NCBI GenBank assembly: GCA_030682475.1
Contig: JAUXOA010000051.1
Location: 1 to 64,000 of the forward strand
From: Rhodoferax sp.
GTDB lineage: Bacteria > Pseudomonadota > Gammaproteobacteria > Burkholderiales > Burkholderiaceae_C
DNA: 64,000 nt
Direction: 5' to 3'
The notes beneath the pieces are model-generated. The model was not told where the DNA came from and did no database searches. It saw only the letters and a program-made list of their open reading frames with translations. This document shows, piece after piece, positions 54,993 through 64,000 of this stretch. The number at the start of each line of letters is the position of its first letter. The first letter of the stretch is position 1. The position numbers and the translations under genes are program-made.

Positions 54993-55718
54993 ATGAACCT
55001 GCTTGCCTTTGACACCAGTACCGAAATGATGTCGGTCGCCGTGCAGCGCACGCTGGATGGCGCTGGCCAAGCGTTGCCGGTGAACCAGGTCTGGCAACAC
55101 AGCGCCCCCGGCGGCGCGCAGACTTCGGCCACCCTGATTCCCACCATTCAGCGCCTGATGGCGCAGGCTGACTTGCAATTTGGGCAGCTTGACGCCATCG
55201 CTTTTGGCAGCGGCCCCGGCTCGTTCACCGGCTTGCGCACGGCCTGCGCGGTGGCGCAGGGGCTGGCCTTTGGCGCGGACGTCAAAGTGCTGCCGATTGA
55301 CACCTTGCTGGCCGTGGCCGAAGAGGCGCGCTATCAGCAGGCGGCCGATCTGAACACCTTTCAAGTGATGGCCTTGCTGGACGCCCGCATGGACGAAATG
55401 TATGCGGGCCACTATGCCTTTGATAACGGACGCTGGACGCAAATTAAGGAGGGCCGCCTGATTCGACCCGAAAATCTGGTGTGCGATGCTGGCTGCACAC
55501 TGGCCGGTAATGTCTTTGCCGCCTATGGTGCGCGTTTGCCTGCTCTTTTGGCGCAGCGTGTCGACGCCCTGCCCACTGCCAGCGCCATGTTGCGGCTGGC
55601 ACCCGTCTTGCTGGCAGCGGGGCGGGCGGTGCGCGCCGAGCAGGCGCTGCCGCGCTACATTCGCGATAAAGTGGCCCAAACCACACTGGAGCGGGCGGTG
55701 GAAAAGGCAGCCCTGTGA
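54993..55718 (+). CDS. tsaB: tRNA threonylcarbamoyladenosine biosynthesis protein TsaB
   Basis: This 241-residue ASKHA-fold partner of TsaD is needed for t6A synthesis. It begins NLLAFDTSTEMMSVAVQ and has the family block AIAFGSGPGSFTGLRTACAVAQGLAFG. The true catalytic metal site of TsaD is absent, as expected. Its stop overlaps the rimI GTG start (GTGA), forming a tsaB-rimI-udg cluster. Confidence 0.94.
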   Translation: MNLLAFDTSTEMMSVAVQRTLDGAGQALPVNQVWQHSAPGGAQTSATLIPTIQRLMAQADLQFGQLDAIAFGSGPGSFTGLRTACAVAQGLAFGADVKVLPIDTLLAVAEEARYQQAADLNTFQVMALLDARMDEMYAGHYAFDNGRWTQIKEGRLIRPENLVCDAGCTLAGNVFAAYGARLPALLAQRVDALPTASAMLRLAPVLLAAGRAVRAEQALPRYIRDKVAQTTLERAVEKAAL

Positions 55719-56182
55719 GCGCCGTCCTTCAACCCATCGAAGCCGGCTTCGAGCCCCTGATGTTGCAGCACCTGGATGCAGTGCTGCGCGTGGAGCATCA
55801 GGCCTATGCCCACCCCTGGTCGCGCAGCAACTTTATCGACTCGCTCAAGTCCGGTTACGAGGCTCAATTACTGATGGCCGACGCCACCCTGCTTGGCTAC
55901 TTCGTCGCCATGAAAGGGGTGGACGAGGTGCATTTGCTCAACCTCACGGTGGCGCTCGACTATCAGCACCAGGGCTGGGCCCGCGTCATGCTGGATGCAC
56001 TCACCCTCTGGGCCAAAGGCCAGGGTGCAGAGTGGCTCTGGCTGGAGGTGAGGCTCGCTAACCTGCGTGCGCTGCAGGTGTACGAAAATCAGGGCTATCG
56101 CCGCGTGGGCGTGCGCAAAAACTACTATCCCGATGCCCATGGCCAGCGCGAAGATGCGGTGGTGATGAGCCTGCGTCTGTGA
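55715..56182 (+). CDS. rimI: Ribosomal protein S18 alanine N-acetyltransferase
   Basis: This 155-residue GNAT acetyltransferase has HPWSRSNFIDSLKSGYEA near the start, the acetyl-CoA loop DYQHQGWARVMLDAL and the RimI-type C-terminal LEVRLANLRALQVYENQGYRRVG... ending in REDAVVMSL. The start is GTG, overlapping the tsaB stop, which implies coupled translation. The gene commonly lies beside tsaB. Confidence 0.92.
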   Translation: MSAVLQPIEAGFEPLMLQHLDAVLRVEHQAYAHPWSRSNFIDSLKSGYEAQLLMADATLLGYFVAMKGVDEVHLLNLTVALDYQHQGWARVMLDALTLWAKGQGAEWLWLEVRLANLRALQVYENQGYRRVGVRKNYYPDAHGQREDAVVMSLRL

Positions 56183-56186
56183 CAAT
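56181..56186 (+). promoter_or_regulatory. -10-like box of udg, leaderless configuration
   Basis: GACAAT overlaps the rimI stop and is followed by GTACGC and the udg ATG, with the same 6-nt spacing as the other cases. It would allow udg expression separate from tsaB-rimI. Confidence 0.35.
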
Positions 56187-56192
56187 GTACGC

Positions 56193-57062
56193 ATGAGCCT
56201 TGACCTCGACGATCGCCAGCGCGCCATGTTGCAGGAGATGGGGGTGCGCGTCTGGCTGCCGCAAGCGGCTGCGCCAGTGGTGTTGCCCGCAGCGCAGGCC
56301 GTGATGCAGCCAGCGCGCATGGCCGCCAAACCGGTGGTGGCATCTGCGCCTGAAAAGACAGCTTCTCATGCCCGGATTACGGCGGCTGAGACCCCAAGCG
56401 CCTTGCATCTCCGGCCGGAAGGGATTGACGGCATGGACTGGCCCGCGTTGCAGCAAGCCGTCTCGGGCTGTCAGGCCTGCAAGCTCTGCGCCGACCGCAA
56501 AAACACGGTGTTCGGTGTCGGCCAGGCCACCACAGAGCCCCGCGCCGCGCCTCGGGCCGACTGGCTTGTGGTTGGTGAAGCGCCCGGTGAAAATGAAGAC
56601 CGCACCGGCGAGCCCTTTGTCGGCCAGGCCGGCCAACTGCTGGACAACATGCTCAAGGCCATCGGTCTGGACCGGCGCAACAAGGTCTACATTGCCAACG
56701 TCATCAAGTGTCGTCCGCCGGGCAACCGCAATCCGGAGCCGCAAGAGGTGGCGCAGTGCGAGCCGTACCTGCGCCGGCAGATAGAGCTGCTGCAACCCAA
56801 AATCATTCTGGCGATGGGCCGCTTTGCCGTGAACTCGCTGCTGCAAGCTACGTTGCCGGATGTTCATAAATTGCCACTGGGCAAACTGCGTGGGCAGGTT
56901 CACAGCTATCAAAGTGCAGGCCGCAACGTGCCGGTGATCGCCACCTACCACCCCGCCTATCTGTTGCGAAACCTGCCGGAAAAGGCCAAGGCTTGGGCTG
57001 ATTTGTGCCTGGCACTGGACCTGATGCGGCAGGAGGCGCCGCAGAACAGGCCTGCTTCATGA
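56193..57062 (+). CDS. Uracil-DNA glycosylase, iron-sulfur family (type 4-like)
   Basis: This 289-residue enzyme excises uracil from DNA. A variable Ala/Pro-rich N-terminal region of ~85 residues precedes the catalytic domain. CQACKLC gives the first iron-sulfur cysteines, VVGEAPGENEDRTGEPFVG is motif A, YIANVIKCRPPGNRNP carries a further cysteine, and ATYHPAYLLR is the C-terminal catalytic loop. It is third in the tsaB-rimI-udg cluster. Its end overlaps the convergent EamA gene by 6 nt. Confidence 0.92.
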   Translation: MSLDLDDRQRAMLQEMGVRVWLPQAAAPVVLPAAQAVMQPARMAAKPVVASAPEKTASHARITAAETPSALHLRPEGIDGMDWPALQQAVSGCQACKLCADRKNTVFGVGQATTEPRAAPRADWLVVGEAPGENEDRTGEPFVGQAGQLLDNMLKAIGLDRRNKVYIANVIKCRPPGNRNPEPQEVAQCEPYLRRQIELLQPKIILAMGRFAVNSLLQATLPDVHKLPLGKLRGQVHSYQSAGRNVPVIATYHPAYLLRNLPEKAKAWADLCLALDLMRQEAPQNRPAS

Positions 57063-57956
57063 GCCGGACCGGCCAGCCCGCGCCGGCAACAGCACCGAGC
57101 CAATCGCCAGCACCATCAGTACCACGGCCGCCCAGTCCTGCCAGTTCAGCACTTCGCCCAGCCACCAGGCGCCGCTGAACACACCCAGGACCGGAATCAG
57201 CATCACGCTGAGCGTGGACGCCACTGGCGGCAGGTTGCGTGCCAGATAAAACCACACGGCATGGGCAAAACCGAAGATCAGCACCGCGTTGTACCCGATG
57301 GCGCCCCAGGTTACGGCAGAAGGCGCCTTCCATTGGGGCTGCTCAAGCAGCACCGACAACAGCGTCATCACCAGGGTCGTCATGGCGGTCATCCAGAATG
57401 AAATCGTCAGGGTCGGCACGCTCAGCGTGGTGCGGCGCAGCAAGTGCGTGCCCAGGGCCCAGGAGAGGGCGGCAATCAGTGCGTACACCACCCCCAGCGG
57501 GCGGCCCGCCAGATGCGTGAACTCATGCCACAGCAGCAGCAACACGCCCAGCGCAGCGGCGGCCACGCCGACCCAGGCGCGGGCCGCGAGTTGGTTGCCG
57601 AAAATGAAGGCCCCCAGCAGGGCGGAAAAAATCGGCATGCTGTAGCCCAGGATGGCGGCGCGGCCGCTGCTCAGCGACTGCACCGCCACAATGATCAGGG
57701 CGTGCCAGACGAACATGTTGGTAAGCGCCAGCCAGAACAGTTCGCGCCAATGGGCGCGCGGAACGCGAAACGGCACTTTGAGTACGAGCAGGCCCAGGCC
57801 CAGCCCCAGCACCGGCAGGCCCAGCCACAGGCACAGCATGCGAAAGGTCAGCGGTGGAAAATCGGTCACACCCAGTTTCATGACGGGCCAGTTGATGCCC
57901 CAGATCAGCGTGAGAAGAACGAGCGCGATGAATTGTTGGCGGGAAAGGAGCTGCAT
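57057..57956 (-). CDS. EamA/DMT family transporter (second)
   Basis: This 299-residue membrane protein has ten predicted helices, starting [20 protein letters not shown], with the repeat beginning [20 protein letters not shown]. It is related in fold but not closely in sequence to the DMT transporter at 53932. The substrate is unknown. It is divergent from pyrF across 48 bp; a GACAAT lies 8 nt before its ATG. Confidence 0.87.
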   Translation of the reverse strand: MQLLSRQQFIALVLLTLIWGINWPVMKLGVTDFPPLTFRMLCLWLGLPVLGLGLGLLVLKVPFRVPRAHWRELFWLALTNMFVWHALIIVAVQSLSSGRAAILGYSMPIFSALLGAFIFGNQLAARAWVGVAAAALGVLLLLWHEFTHLAGRPLGVVYALIAALSWALGTHLLRRTTLSVPTLTISFWMTAMTTLVMTLLSVLLEQPQWKAPSAVTWGAIGYNAVLIFGFAHAVWFYLARNLPPVASTLSVMLIPVLGVFSGAWWLGEVLNWQDWAAVVLMVLAIGSVLLPARAGRSGS

Positions 57957-57992
57957 AGGGGCCGATTGTCAGGCCTGTTGGGCGGCGCTTCT

Positions 57993-57998
57993 TACAAT
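57993..57998 (+). promoter_or_regulatory. -10-like box of pyrF, leaderless configuration
   Basis: TACAAT is followed by AGGGGC and the pyrF ATG at exactly 6 nt. No -35 with standard spacing was recognised. Confidence 0.45.
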
Positions 57999-58004
57999 AG
58001 GGGC

Positions 58005-58847
58005 ATGACCTTCCTCGACATGCTGCGCAACGCCGAGCGCCAAAACGGCTCCATGCTCTGTGTCGGGCTGGACCCGGAGCCCGCCAAATTTCCTGCGGCG
58101 TTCAAGGGCGACGCCAGCAAAATCTACGACTTCTGCGCCGCCATCGTGGACGCCACCGCCGATCTGGTGATCGCCTTCAAGCCGCAGATCGCCTACTTTG
58201 CCGCGCACCGTGCCGAAGACCAGCTTGAGCGCCTGATGGCACACATGCGCCGCGCAGCACCCCAGGTTCCCATCATTCTGGACGCCAAGCGCGGCGACAT
58301 CGGCAGCACGGCCGAGCAGTACGCCAGAGAGGCGTTTGAGCGCTACGGTGCTGATGCGGTGACGCTGTCGCCCTTCATGGGCTTTGATTCGGTGCAGCCC
58401 TACCTCAAGTACGAAGGCAAGGGCGCCTTCCTGCTGTGCCGCACCTCCAACCCCGGTGGGGATGATCTGCAAAACCAGCGTTTGTCGTCCGTGCCTGGCG
58501 AGCCACTGCTCTACGAACACGTGGCCCGGCTCGTGCAGGGTCCGTGGAACCTCAACGGCCAGCTCGGCCTCGTGGTGGGCGCCACCTATCCCGCAGAGAT
58601 CGAGCGCGTGCGCGCCGTGGCGCCGACCGTGCCACTGCTCATCCCCGGCGTCGGCGCCCAGGGCGGCGATGCGGCGGCCACGGTCAAGGCGGGTTGGCGC
58701 GGTGTGAACGGTGAAACGGTGGCGCCGATCATCGTCAACTCCTCGCGCGCTATTCTGTACGCCTCGTCGGGCGCCGATTTTGCGCAAACCGCCCGGCGTG
58801 AAGCAATCAAGACGCGCGACCTGTTGCAGGCAGCATTGCCGTCATAA
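58005..58847 (+). CDS. pyrF: Orotidine 5'-phosphate decarboxylase (type 2)
   Basis: This 280-residue enzyme makes UMP, the last step of pyrimidine synthesis. It shows [27 protein letters not shown], the catalytic [16 protein letters not shown] and [12 protein letters not shown]. Length and the DAKRGDIG version place it in subfamily 2 rather than the E. coli type. The ATG at [11 protein letters not shown] matches the family; longer in-frame sequence upstream is antisense to the transporter gene. Confidence 0.95.
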   Translation: MTFLDMLRNAERQNGSMLCVGLDPEPAKFPAAFKGDASKIYDFCAAIVDATADLVIAFKPQIAYFAAHRAEDQLERLMAHMRRAAPQVPIILDAKRGDIGSTAEQYAREAFERYGADAVTLSPFMGFDSVQPYLKYEGKGAFLLCRTSNPGGDDLQNQRLSSVPGEPLLYEHVARLVQGPWNLNGQLGLVVGATYPAEIERVRAVAPTVPLLIPGVGAQGGDAAATVKAGWRGVNGETVAPIIVNSSRAILYASSGADFAQTARREAIKTRDLLQAALPS

Positions 58848-58899
58848 GAGAACGAGCCCTAAGGGCGTCGGGTGGGCCATGCGCCGCGAAAGGATGAAG

Positions 58900-59769
58900 A
58901 TGAAAATAAATTCTGAAAATTTCTGTGTGCAGGAAGGCGAAAAGGTCAAACTCAAGGAGTGGCCGACCGTTGTGAAGCCGGTGTATCATTCGAAGGAACA
59001 GTATCGAAAACTCCAAGCAGAGCACGTTGCGCAACTGAGTTCGTTGCAACAACTTCAATACGCATCCAACAGTCATGCCGTGCTGTTGATTTTTCAGGCG
59101 ATGGACGCCGCCGGAAAAGACGGTGCCATTAGGCACGTGATGTCCGGCGTCAATCCGCAAGGCTGCCAGGTATTCAGTTTCAAACATCCGAGTGCTGTGG
59201 AGCTGGAACACGATTTTCTATGGCGCATCACCCAGTGTCTGCCGGAGCGCGGTCGGATCGGCATCTTTAACCGATCCTATTACGAGGAAGTGCTGATCGT
59301 TCGCGTGCATCCGGAGATTCTGCGCAGTGAAGGCCTGCCGGATGAGTTGCTCGATGAGAAGACAGTTTGGCAGGAGCGCTATCGTTCCATCGTGGACCTG
59401 GAGAACCATCTTACCCGCAACGGAACGCGGATCATCAAGTTCTTTCTTCACCTGTCGAAGGAGGAACAGCGCAAGCGCTTCCTTGATCGCATTGATGAGC
59501 CGGACAAGAACTGGAAATTCAGCCTTGCCGACATGACGGAGAGGAAATTCTGGAACGAATACATGAAGGCCTACGAGGAATGCCTGAGCGCCACCAGCAC
59601 GCGCAACGCGCCCTGGTATGTCGTTCCGGCCGACGACAAAGAGAACGCACGGTTGATCATTTCTCGGATTATTCTCGACACGCTCAAGGCGCTCAAAATG
59701 ACTTACCCCAAGTCCAGCGCAAAACGTCAACAGGAATTGCAGTCGATCCGTAAACAGCTTGCAAAGTAA
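58900..59769 (+). CDS. Polyphosphate kinase 2 family protein
   Basis: This 289-residue kinase uses polyphosphate to phosphorylate nucleotides. The Walker A-like motif is in [20 protein letters not shown]; the Walker B and lid motifs are in [20 protein letters not shown] and [21 protein letters not shown] single PPK2 domain suggests a class I or III enzyme; the nucleotide preference is not readable. The ATG at [11 protein letters not shown] has AAAGGA at a good distance; in-frame ATGs also occur at 58894 and 58879. It is followed by an aquaporin gene 35 nt on. Confidence 0.9.
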   Translation: MKINSENFCVQEGEKVKLKEWPTVVKPVYHSKEQYRKLQAEHVAQLSSLQQLQYASNSHAVLLIFQAMDAAGKDGAIRHVMSGVNPQGCQVFSFKHPSAVELEHDFLWRITQCLPERGRIGIFNRSYYEEVLIVRVHPEILRSEGLPDELLDEKTVWQERYRSIVDLENHLTRNGTRIIKFFLHLSKEEQRKRFLDRIDEPDKNWKFSLADMTERKFWNEYMKAYEECLSATSTRNAPWYVVPADDKENARLIISRIILDTLKALKMTYPKSSAKRQQELQSIRKQLAK

Positions 59770-59804
59770 GACTGATGTAGCAACAAATCGGGAGGGGTAT
59801 ATGT

Positions 59805-60617
59805 ATGACAGCATTTCGCAAAGGCCGACATAGCGCGGCGCAGCAGGAACGGATGGTCAAGAAGCAGGTGTCTCCCGACTTCCTGGATCCAGTGCATGAG
59901 TGGCGTCGTCTCTTCGCCGAGACTTGGGGCACGTTCCTGCTGGTTCTCGTCGCCGCGGGGGGTGGGGTGGTTGCTGCCAGGAGCGGAGGTGCTGTCACGC
60001 TGGGCATGATAGTGGTTGCGCCCGGGCTCATGGTGATGGCGATCATCTACTTTATGGGCACCGTGAGCGGGGCACATTTGAACCCGGCAGTCACCTTGGC
60101 ATTCGCCGTGCGGCGCAACTTCCCGTGGCGCCGGGTACCGGGCTACGTCTTGGCACAGATGATCGGCGGTATCGCGGCGGCGCTCTTCCTGCGGGCCATG
60201 TTTGGCACCATTGGCGCGCTGGGTGCAACCGTGCCGGGCAGCGGTGTCGGCAGTGGAACCGCGTTGGCAATGGAAGTGGTGCTGACAGCCGGGTTGGTGA
60301 ACACGATCCTGGGCACGGCTGCGGGGGCGCGCAACATCGGCGCCAACGGCGCCATTGCAGTGGGTGGATACATTGCTCTGGCGGGTCTTTGGGCGGCGCC
60401 GATCAGCGGCGCCTCGATGAACCCGGTGCGTTCCTTGGCGCCTGACTTGGTGCGGGGTGACTTCGGCACGACGTGGCTCTATGTGGTGGGGCCGGTCCTG
60501 GGCGCGCTGATCGGCGTCGTCTTCGAGTGGCTACTCAAGGGCAAGCCCACCACTGCCGGTACGCTTGCGGCGCAAGGTTCCCTCGATATCGATGATTCGA
60601 CGCAGACGCGTGAGTAG
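59805..60617 (+). CDS. MIP family channel (aquaporin-like) with NPA/NPV motifs
   Basis: This 270-residue protein has an extra ~35-residue N-terminal cytoplasmic stretch and six membrane helices. The first half-helix loop is SGAHLNPAVTLAFAV (normal NPA). The second is ISGASMNPVRSLAPDL, with NPV in place of NPA; arginine follows as usual. It conducts water or small neutral solutes, with selectivity open because of the altered motif. The ATG at 59805 lies after GGAGGGG; an out-of-frame ATG precedes it by 4 nt. It pairs with ppk2. Confidence 0.9.
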   Translation: MTAFRKGRHSAAQQERMVKKQVSPDFLDPVHEWRRLFAETWGTFLLVLVAAGGGVVAARSGGAVTLGMIVVAPGLMVMAIIYFMGTVSGAHLNPAVTLAFAVRRNFPWRRVPGYVLAQMIGGIAAALFLRAMFGTIGALGATVPGSGVGSGTALAMEVVLTAGLVNTILGTAAGARNIGANGAIAVGGYIALAGLWAAPISGASMNPVRSLAPDLVRGDFGTTWLYVVGPVLGALIGVVFEWLLKGKPTTAGTLAAQGSLDIDDSTQTRE

Positions 60618-60744
60618 GAAAGAGATAAAGAAGTGGGAAAGAAGGGCTCCGTTCAATGCGCTTGTGGCGCTGACGCATTCGGAGGATTCTGAAGCGCAGC
60701 AATTTACGGTATGAGGGTGAGGCCAAGCTTGCAGAGGCTATGAC

Positions 60745-63780
<3,036 letters not shown>

Positions 63781-63782
63781 GG

Positions 63783-63836
63783 CAAGGTACTTGCCATCCG
63801 GATGATGCTCAAGGTACTTGCTATCCGGATATTGTT
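63783..63836 (-). repeat. Two 27-bp tandem repeats just upstream of uvrA
   Basis: CAAGGTACTTGCCATCCGG (unit 1, 63783-63809) recurs as CAAGGTACTTGCTATCCGG (unit 2, 63810-63836), each 27 bp long. Because the unit is nine codons long, the uvrA frame stays open through both. They end 2 bp from the uvrA start codon. Confidence 0.8.
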
Positions 63837-63889
63837 CGAGGCAGGTGCCGTCGGTGGGGGAGTTCAAGGTGGAATGGGCTCGGGAAAAC

Positions 63890-63901
63890 CTATCATGATA
63901 G
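63890..63901. promoter_or_regulatory. 12-bp palindrome upstream of uvrA
   Basis: CTATCATGATAG is a perfect dyad about 110 nt before the uvrA ATG, partly overlapping a TTGACT hexamer on the minus strand. It does not match the LexA consensus. Regulatory function is only a possibility. The rest of 63868-64000 shows no recognisable gene. Confidence 0.25.
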
Positions 63902-64000
63902 TCAAAGATGGCGACGTTGACACGCTGTCATGTCACTTCAGAGGGTTTGCGACAAGCACATTTGTTCGTAATTGAGATGCCTTTGCTGCGGTCTCAGCTT

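Noticed and set aside
63868-64000. LexA (SOS) box or a plus-strand gene upstream of uvrA
   Set aside because: The nearest CTGT...CAG arrangement has the wrong spacing and lacks the AT-rich centre. The short plus-strand frame ([14 protein letters not shown]) resembles nothing known and has no ribosome-binding site.

Overview
The window is a piece of a Burkholderiales chromosome, most likely from the family Comamonadaceae and Rhodoferax-like. This rests on inference from gene order (qor-tpiA-secG-tRNA-Leu-nuoABC, yajC-secD-secF, def-fmt, tsaB-rimI-udg), protein sequences typical of that family and several intergenic repeats of a kind common there. Backbone genes are GC-rich and tightly packed. 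No rRNA, prophage, IS transposase or CRISPR array was seen.

Layout. 1-6600, read leftwards: start of the complex I operon (nuoC partial, nuoB, nuoA), tRNA-Leu(GAG), secG, tpiA, a quinone oxidoreductase, then pnp and rpsO. 6600-9930 is an accessory, more AT-rich island. It holds a small ribbon-helix-helix-like protein, an N6-adenine DNA methyltransferase and a convergent PLD-type nuclease resembling NgoFVII/BfiI restriction enzymes. A decayed fragment of a type I restriction HsdR gene lies beside it. 9930-19560, leftwards: an aminotransferase, an orphan periplasmic binding protein, tsaD, an anaerobic ribonucleotide reductase locus (nrdD core, a separate glycyl-radical polypeptide, nrdG) and glnE. 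19570-35250, rightwards: a YhdP/AsmA-like protein, a nitrilase-family amidase, mltA, a fused indolepyruvate ferredoxin oxidoreductase, yajC-secD-secF and a DUF1631 protein. 35280-44440: dprA and a LysM protein (leftwards), def-fmt (rightwards), then a large hybrid histidine kinase with a diguanylate cyclase response regulator (leftwards). 44540-64000: pyk, fba, purC, a thioredoxin-fold chaperone, purE-purK, sua5, SemiSWEET, dacB, DMT transporters, tsaB-rimI-udg, pyrF, ppk2, an aquaporin and uvrA.

The genes serve energy metabolism, lower glycolysis, purine and pyrimidine synthesis, tRNA t6A modification (tsaB, tsaD, sua5), protein export, peptidoglycan remodelling and DNA repair or uptake.

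Five points stand out. (1) The restriction-modification island with its HsdR relic looks like a defence turnover site. (2) The class III ribonucleotide reductase is split so that the glycyl-radical loop is its own 67-residue protein, with candidate NrdR and FNR sites upstream. (3) A ~55-nt repeat occurs four times plus one truncated copy, always in the same orientation 5' of a gene (secG, the glycyl-radical gene, def, purE), and its internal hairpin shows compensatory base changes. (4) Other repeats are translated as part of PurK and probably DprA. (5) Five genes carry a -10-like hexamer exactly 6 nt before the start codon, suggesting leaderless mRNAs. All assignments come from reading the sequence; no database search was run.
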